Shown piece after piece: positions 26,120 through 35,359 of a stretch of DNA of 64,000 nt. The notes under the pieces are model-generated. The model did not search any database, was not told the origin of the DNA, and saw nothing but the letters and a program-made list of their open reading frames with translations. The stretch is taken from positions 89,691 to 153,690 of the forward strand of contig CAZICM010000019.1 of NCBI GenBank assembly GCA_964537685.1, in the 5' to 3' direction. This DNA comes from CAZICM01 sp964537685. GTDB lineage: Bacteria > Myxococcota_A > Polyangia > Polyangiales > Polyangiaceae. The translations under genes and the position numbers were made by a program. Position 1 is the stretch's first letter. Each line of letters begins with the position of its first letter.

Positions 26120-29100
26120 TTAAGGAGAATTGGACATATATCCGCACGCATTGGTTTCTTGAGCCAAACAATGGTGGGATTCGGGATGGGATAGGTAATA
26201 CAGATCGCTTCCGGCTGTCATAAAATAACGAGCGGTTAAATTCGTTAAATATGTTCCGTGGTCGAAGTTCTGGCAGGGTTCGCCATTAACAAAGGTATGG
26301 GTTCCCTGGGGCACGACATAAGCATTGAGAAGCGCAACCAAAGGCTTGGCGGGATCGGGTTTATAATCGAGATCGTGGCCGCCATTTGGAAGATTCGCAG
26401 GCACGCCTAAGAGCCTTGGCGCCCACACGGAACTCACACCGGACTCTTTGGCCGATTGAGAATAGCGGGCCAATCGATGGGCCACGGCCGCGCTGCGCTC
26501 GAGATACAAATCTTTGCCTTCATCTACATTGTCGGAATCGAAGAGGGCTTCTTCGCAGGTCCGGGCCGATAAGGTTCTGGGAACGCAAACGCCTTGGTTT
26601 TCGTCGCAGCTTGTGCCCGAAAAACATTCGGTGTCGGGGCAGGCTGGATAACAGCTTTTGCTTTCTCCGGTCTGGGTCAGATAAGTGCCGTCGCTGGGTT
26701 TTGCATTGGCATTCGAGCTGCATCCGGGTCCGGCCGGATTGCGGGCCAATGCGGTAATGCCTTCAATTACATGGTTTTGGATTAAATCTTGATTGGGTGT
26801 GCGATTGCCCAGGGCTTCATATAAAGCCTGAGGCGTTGCATAGTCGGCGTATTCGGGAAATGCATCGGCCTGGGAGGGCGTGAAAAAGGGAAGCGCGCCC
26901 GTCGCCCGCGCAAAGGCAATGCCTGTGTTGACGGGAACATTCATATCGCCGATGGTATTGATTGTAAATACGGAACGAGGTCCAATCGGTGAACCGTCGG
27001 GCCGGGTTAAGGGTTGAATGGCATAATGAGGCGCGAAATTAATCGGATCGCCCGGGTCGAGCGCGGCTTGAGCCAAGGACATAAAACGCCGCAGTTCCGG
27101 CGATTGGCGCCGGAGTCCAAAGCCTTCGGCCGGCGCGATTAAGGCTGTGCCCTCGCCCAGGAAATAGCCTTGGAATTCATGGCAGGTTGCGCTTTCGCAT
27201 TCGGCGCTTTCCAAGGCGTTTTGAGAGCCTTGGGCATATCGTCCAGGGCCGTACTCCGCGACTTCGACTTTGGGCAGCGTGCCCGCCGGAAGCGTTGTTT
27301 CACAGCTTTTATAGTCTTTCACCGCGTCTTTGCCGTCATAAAATGCCACATAAATGCGGTCGCCGATGGAGGATGGAATGCCAATTCGCATGCGTTCGTC
27401 GCCGCCAATGCCGGTACAGCGGAGTTCGCCATTGTCTAAATTGGACACAAATACGGTTGTATTGGCGACGGCGCCGGCCTTGAGGCATTGAATTTCGACT
27501 TCGCCGGTGTCGTTTAAGTTGGGGACAACCCAGCGCAGGGAGATTTGTTCGGGGCTGCATACGGTGCACTCGCGGCTATCGCTTTCGGCGCAGGGCGGGC
27601 GTTCTTTGGCTTCGACCGTGACCAAGAGCGGTCCAAGCAAGCGGAGGAGCACGGCTTCGATCACGCCGCCTTGAAAAGAGCGGATGCCGATATCGATAAG
27701 ACCTCCGCCTCCTGAGCCGGGCGCGGCTGTGTCGATGTAAGGATCGACCGCGCCGTGAATGGCCGACAAAATGCCGCCGAGCGATTCGCCCCATGTGCCA
27801 TAGAGCGCATTGGGGCCGCCCACGTCGGCGGTGCCGTCGCTGTCGAAATCGCCTACGATTTCAGGCGTTCCATCGCTGTTGATATCGCATCCGGGCTTGG
27901 CGCTTTTGTCCCAGCCTGAAGCTTCGCTGCGGCAGTGCATGGCCTCGCCGCTTTGGCCAAAGCTTCGGAGGATGCGCACAAGCTGAATATGATCGAGCAC
28001 CGATTGGCGCACGCCGTCGCGGGTATGAAAGAGATAGCTCGACCAGAAATCGCCTCCTGAATCGGGCACGCCGTCGGCATTGAGATCGCGGGCGCGCGAG
28101 GTGGTGATGGCATCGTAGAAGGGCGCGACACAGGCCGATCCGAGCAAGGCGCGGGCCAAGAACTCGGAGCTTGAATCGAAATAGATGCCGTGGCCCATGG
28201 CATTGATGCCGATTGTGGCGATGCCGTGTTCGGCCATATTGCCCGCGTAGAGAAGCGGTTCGGAGAAATTGCCCGTGTAGCCGTGGCCGTAAATATTCAC
28301 ATCGAAGGGCTGTTTCCGGGCGGCGCCGGCCTTGGGCACGACCAGCCAAAAAGGCACGGTGTCGGTGTGCACTTCGCCTGTGCCATTTTCAAAATTCACG
28401 TTAAAGGCCGCGTTTGGATCGGCGGAGCCGGGGCCTCCTTCCAAGAGAAAAGGCGACTGAAATGTGCCGATGAGCATGTAGTCGATCGCGTCGAATTTGC
28501 GGAGCAATAGATCGGTGGCCGGACCTTCGCCGAGGCCAAATCCATCGACAACAAGCGTGCGGATTTGAGGCTTTAAGTCTTCGTAGCGGAGCAAAAACAA
28601 GTTGCCGACTTTGCCTGTCGCCGGATTGACGGGGCAGTTGGCTGCTTGGGCTTTCTGGCTTGTTTCCCAGCCCGGCTCTTCGCTCGCGCCCTGGGCTAAT
28701 CCGCCGACCAGGCCCACCGAGCGAAGCACTTCAAAGTGAGCCGGGAACTCTTTTTCCCAGCGCGCAAATGGCCCGCGCCCATACAGGCCATCGCGCAGAA
28801 GCTGCATGTCCTTCACCGTGGGCTGGGTCGTAAAGCTCCAGGTAAAGGCCACATGCTCGAGCCCCGTGCCATGGATATCGCCGTAATACGAAGACAGTTT
28901 GGGGTCGTTCAACACATCCCGCACCCGCGCCGCCGTGCTCTCCATCGAGGCGTGATGGATGTACTCAAAGGGCGATTTCACCGCGTTGCCCAGCCCGTCC
29001 TTGAGCCGGTCGGTGAGCACGACCGCGTAGCGCGTCATCTCCTGCAGAGGCAAGAGGGGCCTCGCGATGAGCGTATTGGTCTCGCGTTCATAAAAAGTCA

Positions 29101-29878
29101 GCAAACCGTCGGCGATACAGCGATCGCGCTCTTGCCGTTTTAGCGCGCAGGCCGGCTCTGAATAGCCCGGCTCCTCGGGGTGATCGCATATCGGATCGGC
29201 GTCTGGACAGCCGTATGGCTCGAGCAGATTGGGGATATCCATCACGCCGTCGAAGTCCGTGTCGCTCTCGGGCAAAAAATCCACGGGCGTGCCCGATTTG
29301 GACTCGTCCACCGTTTCAAACATCAAATTGCGCTCGGTGCGCCGGGGATCGTTGGGCCAGTAGCGATCGAGCGATTTCAATGTGTAGTCAAAGTTGCCCG
29401 CGCCCAAATCCAAGACCGCCGGCACGCCTGTGCCCAGGTTGATCACGTAGATCGCATCGTCTTTGAAGTCGTAGTCATCGCCCACATGCCTGCGCTTGAC
29501 TTCCCGCAGATCGAGCGCCGCGCCTTTAAAATTCGCGTAGCCCGGAGCGCTGTAGTCGATGTCAAACGCGACCGTGATCGGCGAAAACGTGCCCCAGCCT
29601 TCCAATTCGGAAAATCGCTTGCGGGCCTTGGTTTCGATGGCGGTCGGGGCTACGAGGCTCGCGTTTATGCGAAGCCCGGTGCGGCTTTGAGGATCGGGAA
29701 AGGTCGCCGTGTCGTTGGGCAGCGGAATATCCGGCAGAGGCTTGTGCCCAAAGTCAAAGCGCACCGTGGCGCCCGGCCCTTCCGGCGTTCTGCGAAGCCC
29801 TTCAGGAGCCCTGTCCATCAAGCACGATGCCGTGCAGAAAAAGAGCCCCGCCGCAATCAAGTACGAGCTGCGTTTCAT
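26120..29878 (-). CDS. Large VolA/Pla-1/cef-type lipase-like lipoprotein
   Basis: This 1252-residue protein starts with a signal peptide and a lipobox-like TASC at residues 16-19. The sequence FDFGHKPLPDIPLPND just after this matches the N-terminal domain of VolA/Pla-1/cef bacterial lipases. An alpha/beta-hydrolase-like core follows, with IYGHGYTGNF in the likely oxyanion region and the nucleophile elbow GTWGESLGG (Ser near residue 699). Inserted around 640-680 are Asp-rich lines (DINSDGTPEI, DFDSDGTADVGG) that look like calcium-binding loops. Near the end is a Cys-rich insert with CYPACPDTECFSGTSCDE. VolA is a surface phospholipase; that activity here is inferred. Histidine and acid residues of the triad were not assigned. 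Confidence 0.7.
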   Translation of the reverse strand: MKRSSYLIAAGLFFCTASCLMDRAPEGLRRTPEGPGATVRFDFGHKPLPDIPLPNDTATFPDPQSRTGLRINASLVAPTAIETKARKRFSELEGWGTFSPITVAFDIDYSAPGYANFKGAALDLREVKRRHVGDDYDFKDDAIYVINLGTGVPAVLDLGAGNFDYTLKSLDRYWPNDPRRTERNLMFETVDESKSGTPVDFLPESDTDFDGVMDIPNLLEPYGCPDADPICDHPEEPGYSEPACALKRQERDRCIADGLLTFYERETNTLIARPLLPLQEMTRYAVVLTDRLKDGLGNAVKSPFEYIHHASMESTAARVRDVLNDPKLSSYYGDIHGTGLEHVAFTWSFTTQPTVKDMQLLRDGLYGRGPFARWEKEFPAHFEVLRSVGLVGGLAQGASEEPGWETSQKAQAANCPVNPATGKVGNLFLLRYEDLKPQIRTLVVDGFGLGEGPATDLLLRKFDAIDYMLIGTFQSPFLLEGGPGSADPNAAFNVNFENGTGEVHTDTVPFWLVVPKAGAARKQPFDVNIYGHGYTGNFSEPLLYAGNMAEHGIATIGINAMGHGIYFDSSSEFLARALLGSACVAPFYDAITTSRARDLNADGVPDSGGDFWSSYLFHTRDGVRQSVLDHIQLVRILRSFGQSGEAMHCRSEASGWDKSAKPGCDINSDGTPEIVGDFDSDGTADVGGPNALYGTWGESLGGILSAIHGAVDPYIDTAAPGSGGGGLIDIGIRSFQGGVIEAVLLRLLGPLLVTVEAKERPPCAESDSRECTVCSPEQISLRWVVPNLNDTGEVEIQCLKAGAVANTTVFVSNLDNGELRCTGIGGDERMRIGIPSSIGDRIYVAFYDGKDAVKDYKSCETTLPAGTLPKVEVAEYGPGRYAQGSQNALESAECESATCHEFQGYFLGEGTALIAPAEGFGLRRQSPELRRFMSLAQAALDPGDPINFAPHYAIQPLTRPDGSPIGPRSVFTINTIGDMNVPVNTGIAFARATGALPFFTPSQADAFPEYADYATPQALYEALGNRTPNQDLIQNHVIEGITALARNPAGPGCSSNANAKPSDGTYLTQTGESKSCYPACPDTECFSGTSCDENQGVCVPRTLSARTCEEALFDSDNVDEGKDLYLERSAAVAHRLARYSQSAKESGVSSVWAPRLLGVPANLPNGGHDLDYKPDPAKPLVALLNAYVVPQGTHTFVNGEPCQNFDHGTYLTNLTARYFMTAGSDLYYLSHPESHHCLAQETNACGYMSNSP

Positions 29879-30139
29879 GATGTCCCCAAACGATGTTTGG
29901 CTCGCTGGCCGCGCGCGCTTGTTTCACATGCCGGCGGCAAGGAAGGTGAGGGGCTTATATCGCGCAAATTGTAAGCCCTTTTTCCGCAACCGCCGGGGAA
30001 TGTCTTTGGGCTTGTCACGTAAAACCGCTTGAAAATCCATAGTAAAGCGAATTGGCAAGGGCTCGAGACACATGATTGCAACGAATTACAACTGCATGAC
30101 AATTCAATCTTAGGGCAGTGATAGGACGCGGCTTAAGCC
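29879..30139. other. 261-bp divergent promoter region
   Basis: This gap separates the divergent lipase-like and GT2 genes and must hold promoters for both. On the minus strand, GGGC-N7-TTGC (near 29956-29970) is one base short of the sigma-54 core. No clear sigma-70 pair stands out on either strand. No terminator, RNA or open reading frame is supported. Confidence 0.3.
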
Positions 30140-31687
30140 ATGTTTCAGATCCTACTCTGCGTTCTCTACTTCGCTGTTTTGTTGGTGCTCAGCGCCTATG
30201 GTTTGCACCGGCTGCATCTGGTTGTGCTCTGCCATCGCCACAAGAAGCGCATTGCGGAGCGGCAAAAGATGCCCGTGCTTGCCGAGGATGAGCTTCCCCG
30301 CGTGACGGTGCAGTTGCCGCTGTTCAATGAATCGACGGTGGCCGCGCGCTTGCTCGATGCCGTGGCGCGAATGGACTATCCGCGGGAGCGCTTTGAGATT
30401 CAGGTGCTCGACGATTCCACGGACGAGACACAGCTTTTGGTGCGCGCGCATGTGGAGCGGCTTCGTCAGCAGGGGCTCGATGCGGTTTACATTCATCGCA
30501 AAAACCGCGTGGGTTACAAGGCGGGAGCGCTCGAGAACGGGCTGCATGTCGCGAAGGGCGAGCTGGTCGCGATCTTCGATGCCGATTTTATTCCTCAGCC
30601 CGACTTTCTGCGCTCGGTGGTGGGGCACTTTAAAGATCCCCAAGTGGGCATGGTGCAAACGCGCTGGGGACACCTCAACCGGGAAGTGTCGGTTCTGACC
30701 AAGGTGCAGGCGCTGATGCTCGACGGGCATCATCTCGTTGAGAACCGCGCTCGCTTTGGTTCGGGGCTTTTGTTTAATTTCTCGGGAACGGGCGGCATTT
30801 GGCGCACGGCCGCGATCGCCGACGCGGGCGGCTGGCAGCACGACACGCTGACCGAAGACTTGGATTTGTCGTACCGGGCGCAATTGCGCGGCTGGAAGTT
30901 TATTTACCGCGAGGATGTGGTGTCGCCGTCCGAGCTTCCCGAGGACGTGTCGGCGCTGCGGGCGCAGCAATACCGCTGGGCCAAGGGCACCGTGCAGAGC
31001 GCGCGCAAGCTATTGAGCCGCGTTCTTTCGGCCGATATCAACACGAGCCAGAAGATTGAAGCCTTCTTTCACTTCACGCCTCATTTCGCCTATCCGCTCT
31101 TGGTTTCTCTTTCGGTTTTGCTGCTTCCGGCGCTGGTTCTGATGCCCGCGACGGACACGCTTACCTTGGTGATGATCGATTTGCCCTTGTGCACGGCGAC
31201 GACGGGCTCGCTTGCGGCCTTTTATATGCTTGCGGAAAGCGCGCAGGGGAGGCCCCGCTCGAATGCGATTCTCAAGCTGCCGATGCTGATCGCGCTGGGC
31301 ACGGGATTGGCGCCTCATCTGTCAAAGGCCGTGTTTGAAGGGATTTCACAGATGGCGGGCGAGTTTGTGAGGACGCCCAAGCACGGTGTGAAGAAGGGCC
31401 GCTACAAGGCCGCCGTGAATATTCCTTTGATGGAGACGGTGTTGTCGTGCCTGTCGCTGGTGTCGGTGATCGCGTCGGTGCGCACCGGCCATTATTTTGC
31501 GACGCCCTTCGCGGTTCTGTTCACGATTGGCTATGCCTATGTGGCCTTCTTGATTGTGGGCGAGCAGGTCGCGCGGCATCGCGAGGCGCTCAAGGCGACG
31601 CACGAAGCGGCTGCACTTCCCGCTTCATGGCCCGAGAGCGAACCGGCTCCGGCACAGGTATCGGAAGCGACAGACCTCGCCGCCTAG
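30140..31687 (+). CDS. Family 2 membrane glycosyltransferase (cellulose synthase / glucomannan synthase type)
   Basis: This 515-residue processive-type GT2 enzyme has one N-terminal membrane helix, a cytoplasmic GT-A domain, and about four C-terminal helices (from ~residue 310). Catalytic motifs are all present: VLDDSTD near 89-95, DADF near 145, TEDLDLS near 240 and QQYRW near 275 (the QxxRW motif). The short C-terminus ends in a Pro/Ala/Glu tail. The organisation is that of CslA-like beta-mannan or glucan synthases. The polymer made is unknown. No cellulose-synthase accessory genes lie beside it; ihfA follows after 84 bp. Confidence 0.88.
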   Translation: MFQILLCVLYFAVLLVLSAYGLHRLHLVVLCHRHKKRIAERQKMPVLAEDELPRVTVQLPLFNESTVAARLLDAVARMDYPRERFEIQVLDDSTDETQLLVRAHVERLRQQGLDAVYIHRKNRVGYKAGALENGLHVAKGELVAIFDADFIPQPDFLRSVVGHFKDPQVGMVQTRWGHLNREVSVLTKVQALMLDGHHLVENRARFGSGLLFNFSGTGGIWRTAAIADAGGWQHDTLTEDLDLSYRAQLRGWKFIYREDVVSPSELPEDVSALRAQQYRWAKGTVQSARKLLSRVLSADINTSQKIEAFFHFTPHFAYPLLVSLSVLLLPALVLMPATDTLTLVMIDLPLCTATTGSLAAFYMLAESAQGRPRSNAILKLPMLIALGTGLAPHLSKAVFEGISQMAGEFVRTPKHGVKKGRYKAAVNIPLMETVLSCLSLVSVIASVRTGHYFATPFAVLFTIGYAYVAFLIVGEQVARHREALKATHEAAALPASWPESEPAPAQVSEATDLAA

Positions 31688-31771
31688 AACCTATTCCCAC
31701 CCCTTATTTCCCCCTAGACCAATTCAAAAAACTTTGGCACCGTAGGTCCAGTACGGGGAGGGCAAGTGCCC

Positions 31772-32086
31772 ATGACCAAAGCTGAAATCGTATCCGCGGT
31801 ATATTCCCAGCTCGGCGGCTTCTCAAAAAAGGAAGCAGCGGAGCTTGTCGATCTGGTCTTCGAGACCATGAAAGAGACCCTGGGAAGAGGCGAGAAAATA
31901 AAAATCTCAGGCTTCGGCAATTTTGTCCTGCGCGACAAACGCAGGCGCCAAGGCCGGAATCCTCAAACGGGCGAGCCCATCGTGATCACCGAGCGCCGTG
32001 TGCTCAACTTCAAAGCCAGTCAAATCCTCAAGTGGTCGCTGAACGATGGGGAAAAGAACTGGCAGAAGACCGAAAACAAAAGGTAA
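31772..32086 (+). CDS. ihfA: Integration host factor subunit alpha
   Basis: IHF/HU-family DNA-bending protein, about 104 residues. The sequence shows the helical dimer region (MTKAEIVSAVYSQLGGFSKK), the family loop GFGNFVLRDK and the beta-arm RQGRNPQTGEPI with the intercalating proline. The ending VLNFKASQILKWSLN is IHF-alpha-like. ATG 31772 is preferred; a GTG at 31766 would add two residues, and the GGGGAGG at 31755-31761 could serve either. The MerR-type gene follows 6 bp after the stop, the arrangement often seen for ihfA. Confidence 0.92.
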   Translation: MTKAEIVSAVYSQLGGFSKKEAAELVDLVFETMKETLGRGEKIKISGFGNFVLRDKRRRQGRNPQTGEPIVITERRVLNFKASQILKWSLNDGEKNWQKTENKR

Positions 32087-32092
32087 TTCCGC

Positions 32093-32467
32093 GTGACCCT
32101 ACGCCGGGAGCTCCCGCCCAAGCTCTATTTTCGTATCGGTGAAGTGGCGGGAATTGTAGGCGTTGAGCCTCATGTGCTGCGCTATTGGGAGTCGGAGTTC
32201 CGTTCGATTCGCCCGCAGAAATCGGCCAAAGGCCAGCGTGTATATACGCGGCGCGATGTGGAGACGCTGCTCAAGGTGAAGGAGCTTCTGTACGCGCATC
32301 GCTTTACGATTGCGGGGGCGCGGCGAAAGCTGCGCGAGGGCGGTATCGAGCCGCCGGCGCAGGAAGATGCGGTGAGCGGCGAAGAGCTGAAGCAGGCGCA
32401 CGAGGCATTGATGGAGGTGCGTGAAGAAGTGGCCGCGCTTCTGTCGGAGCTCGAGAAGATGCCTTGA
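32093..32467 (+). CDS. MerR-family transcriptional regulator
   Basis: This 124-residue protein with a GTG start has a winged helix-turn-helix of MerR type in the first ~75 residues: YFRIGEVAGIVGVEPHVLRYWESEF then a YTRRDVETLLKVKELL helix. The C-terminal half is an Ala/Glu-rich helix that may dimerise. There are no conserved metal-binding cysteines, so it is not a metal sensor of the classic kind. It is coupled to ihfA (6-bp gap) and its stop overlaps the ATG of the next gene (TGATG). This ihfA-merR pair is conserved in many deltaproteobacteria, but its target is not known to me. Confidence 0.88.
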   Translation: MTLRRELPPKLYFRIGEVAGIVGVEPHVLRYWESEFRSIRPQKSAKGQRVYTRRDVETLLKVKELLYAHRFTIAGARRKLREGGIEPPAQEDAVSGEELKQAHEALMEVREEVAALLSELEKMP

Positions 32468-33177
32468 TGGCGGATGAGGGAAGGGCCGGGACTTCTTTTT
32501 TGGCGGAGCCTGCGGCGCCGGGCGTGGCGTTTTTATTTTCGGCGCCTAAAGGCTTGATCTCCGAGGATTTGTCGGCGCTTCCGGGTCTCAATGTAAAGGC
32601 ATTGCGGGGCGCAGAGGTTGTGCTCTTTCAGGGAGCGGGCACCGCGGATGGGCTTGTGTTCAGGGCCGCGTGTGTGCGCGCTCCCTCGGATTTGTGGGCG
32701 CCCGCGCTGTCGGAATTGGTGTTTGGGCAGGCCACATGGCTAAGCCACACCTCGCTCGAAAAAGAAGGGCTGAGCCTCATTCATTTGGAAGGCAAAGCCA
32801 TCGAGCAAAAGCCGCCCGGCGTGTTCACCCAAGATTTATGGGGAAGCGCGCATCAAGCGGACGGCGATGTGTTTATCGAAGGCCGCCATAGCCTCGCTTT
32901 TGTAGGTTCGTCGAGCGATGCCCTTTTGTGCACGCTGCTCTGCCGCTCCAAACAGCCCAAAGCCTGCGCCGCGCCGATTGTTGGAAGCGGCCTGTACGGT
33001 CCGGGACTCGGCGCCCAGCCCGTGCCTAAAGCCTGGATTCGGCTCCTTCTGCTATCGGCCGAATATCCCCGCCACACCGCCACGATAATCGCATTGATAG
33101 GACTAATGATCGTTTTTATTGTCCTGTGGCGCCGCCCCCGGCCTGGACGTTATGGTCCGCCGAAGAAAGCGGTTTAA
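32467..33177 (+). CDS. Uncharacterised tail-anchored membrane protein
   Basis: This 236-residue protein has a soluble N-terminal domain of ~195 residues without signal peptide and a single C-terminal membrane helix (about 205-225, ATIIALIGLMIVFIVLW) followed by a basic tail. This topology suggests a tail-anchored inner-membrane protein with the domain in the cytoplasm. No family is recognised. A Cys cluster (CTLLCRSKQPKAC near 157-169) is notable. The ATG overlaps the merR stop by one base, so the gene belongs to the ihfA-merR operon. Confidence 0.65.
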   Translation: MADEGRAGTSFLAEPAAPGVAFLFSAPKGLISEDLSALPGLNVKALRGAEVVLFQGAGTADGLVFRAACVRAPSDLWAPALSELVFGQATWLSHTSLEKEGLSLIHLEGKAIEQKPPGVFTQDLWGSAHQADGDVFIEGRHSLAFVGSSSDALLCTLLCRSKQPKACAAPIVGSGLYGPGLGAQPVPKAWIRLLLLSAEYPRHTATIIALIGLMIVFIVLWRRPRPGRYGPPKKAV

Positions 33178-33236
33178 TCTTCGCCGCAGGCGTGTAGGAT
33201 AAAGGCTTGCGCCAAAACAGCGACAAGGAGCTTTCA

Positions 33237-33854
33237 ATGCACCGCCGTCCAGGAGTCTTCACTTCTATTTTGATTTTATTGGCCTTTGTTCTGATAGGAT
33301 GCGGGCATCCTTGGAAGAGCGTGATTCAAGCGAGGCCCAATCCTTTCGTGGGACGCAACCAATACGCTGTATTGCCTTTGTCGTATGAGAATTTAATGGT
33401 GGGCGAGACGCCCGAGCGCATTTATTTAGGCGAAAAAGACAGCGAAAAGCGCGCGAGCTGGGAAGCCGATAAAGCCTCTATCAACGAATTGTATACCAAT
33501 GCGCTGATTGCCGTGGCGGGGGATGCCGGGCTTTCTGTCGTAAGGGCGACGGGTCCGATGTCCGCTCCCTTTTTGATCCGCACGCAGGTGCTGATGATGG
33601 AGCCCGGTTTTTATGCGGCGATCGTGAACAAAGACGCGGAAATGCATTTGGTCGTGCAAATAACCGATCAAAAAGGTGCGGTATACGATGAAATTCAAAT
33701 ACATCGTGTTGTGAGCAATGCCGGCCAAGGTGTCGTGGGAGCCGCCATTAGTGGAACGTTAACGAGTGGAGGCCGTTTAAAGCAGGCGGGCGAAGAAGCC
33801 GGCCAAGTGACGGGCAAATATTTGCGATTTCGATTTGAGGGCGGGGAGGACTGA
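33237..33854 (+). CDS. Uncharacterised lipoprotein
   Basis: This 205-residue lipoprotein has a signal peptide and lipobox LIGC near residues 19-22. ATG 33237 is preceded by AAGGAG 6 bases upstream, so the longer frame from 33207 is not used. The mature part has the pattern YAVLPLSYENL and a GAVYDEIQIHRVVSNAGQGVVGAAISG region. The Gly-rich end resembles proteins in which a small domain carries a glycine-zipper stretch. No family could be assigned confidently. It lies 5 bp before the Omp85 gene and probably forms an envelope operon with it. Confidence 0.65.
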   Translation: MHRRPGVFTSILILLAFVLIGCGHPWKSVIQARPNPFVGRNQYAVLPLSYENLMVGETPERIYLGEKDSEKRASWEADKASINELYTNALIAVAGDAGLSVVRATGPMSAPFLIRTQVLMMEPGFYAAIVNKDAEMHLVVQITDQKGAVYDEIQIHRVVSNAGQGVVGAAISGTLTSGGRLKQAGEEAGQVTGKYLRFRFEGGED

Positions 33855-33859
33855 GGCCG

Positions 33860-35359
33860 GTGCGCCTTGCCGCTTTATTTGCCGCCGCAGCGATTCTTCT
33901 TTCCGCTTCTCCCGCCAACGCCGACGACGCTTCTCCTTCCGAGAGCCCAGGCGCTGTTAAAGCTTCAAAAACCGATGTTCGCGTCCGTGTCCGCTACACC
34001 CTCGAGGGCATTGAACTCCGGGGCAATCAGCGGACGGGCGCCCGGATCATCCTGCACTACATCAAGTTCCGCGCGGGCGATGTGCTCAATGTGGACGATC
34101 CTGAAATCGAGCTCACGCGCTATCGGCTGCTGGGTACAGGGTTTTTCGCGCAGGTTCAGTTATCGCTCAGGAAAGGTTCTCAGCGCGGCGCCGCGGTTTT
34201 GGTGGTCGAAGTCACCGAGCGCAACACGCTTATTCTTCAGAACTTGTGGCTGGGCATTGCGGCGGATGAGGACACCGCGGGCAATGCAAAGCCTTTGTCG
34301 GCATTTCTAGGCGTTTCTGCGGCCGAAACCAACTTGGCGGGCACAGGTATCACGCTCGGCGCGGGCATTGGCTTGGCGTCCGATCAGCTTGCGCTGCGCA
34401 CGCATTTTCTCGATCCGGCCTTTGCGGGCACCTCGTGGTCGGCACAGGCATCGCTCATTTATCAAGACGCCCGCGACTTCTTTGGCAACCGCGATGTGGC
34501 CTTTGAGTCGCCCAATCTCGCACAGCGCGAGGTTACCGATTACGCCGTTGTCGCGCATAAACGCTTTGGCGCGACGCTGGGCACGGGGCACGATTTATCG
34601 ATCTCGTCGCGCTTTCTGCTCGACTATCACCTGGAGCAAATCGAAGCGACGGTGCCGACGGTGGCCTCGCATCTGCGGGGTGCCGCGCGCGAGCCCATTG
34701 AGTTTTCGATTTTGCCTGGCAAAAGCGTGCTTTCCACGCTGCGCGCCGCGCTGATTTACGACACGCGCGACACGCCTTTTCTTCCCACGAGGGGCGCGCT
34801 GGTTACATCGTCCTTGGCCTTTGGGCTTTCTCCTTTGGGCAGCGATTACAGCTTTCAGCGCCTAGAGCTTTCGGCTCAGCAATGGTGGAAGCTGTCGTGG
34901 AATCATATCGTCCGCGCCGAGGCGTATGCGGGGGCGATCGCGGGCGAAGCGCCTTTTTTCGAGAAGTTTTATGTCGGCGATTTCACCGATCTCTTGCCCG
35001 ATCGCATTCTGGGTCTCGCGCCCGATCGAAGGCAGCCGGCCAATTTTCTGAGCACGAGCATTATTGAAGTCCGCTATGGCGATGTCGCCGCCAAGCTCGA
35101 AGCCGAATACCGCATTCCTCTCTACGCGGGGCACGGGCCGGTGTACGGCATCGATCTCTTTGCGACGGCGGGCATCTACGGCGTTGCGACACGCCGTGAA
35201 TTCACCGATCCCGCGGCTGGATATACAGGCTTCTCCCGCGTTCCTCTCGATCTCACCTACAACACGGGCTTGCGCATCGATACGAGCGTTGGAGGTCTTA
35301 CGCTCGCCTTCTCGAATTTTCTCGGTCTGATTCCAGCCCGGCGCGGAGCGAGAAAGTGA
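33860..35359 (+). CDS. Omp85/BamA-like outer-membrane protein
   Basis: This 499-residue protein with a GTG start has a signal peptide (about 1-22) and a single POTRA-like domain (about 50-130, with YTLEGIELRGNQRTGARII at its start). A C-terminal 16-stranded barrel of the surface-antigen D15 type follows; YDTRDTPFLPTRGALVTSS is typical. The domain count is small: BamA has five POTRA domains. It is therefore not BamA itself, but a TamA/patatin-like-type or other translocon-like protein. The next gene overlaps its stop (GTGA), so they are co-translated. Confidence 0.8.
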   Translation: MRLAALFAAAAILLSASPANADDASPSESPGAVKASKTDVRVRVRYTLEGIELRGNQRTGARIILHYIKFRAGDVLNVDDPEIELTRYRLLGTGFFAQVQLSLRKGSQRGAAVLVVEVTERNTLILQNLWLGIAADEDTAGNAKPLSAFLGVSAAETNLAGTGITLGAGIGLASDQLALRTHFLDPAFAGTSWSAQASLIYQDARDFFGNRDVAFESPNLAQREVTDYAVVAHKRFGATLGTGHDLSISSRFLLDYHLEQIEATVPTVASHLRGAAREPIEFSILPGKSVLSTLRAALIYDTRDTPFLPTRGALVTSSLAFGLSPLGSDYSFQRLELSAQQWWKLSWNHIVRAEAYAGAIAGEAPFFEKFYVGDFTDLLPDRILGLAPDRRQPANFLSTSIIEVRYGDVAAKLEAEYRIPLYAGHGPVYGIDLFATAGIYGVATRREFTDPAAGYTGFSRVPLDLTYNTGLRIDTSVGGLTLAFSNFLGLIPARRGARK

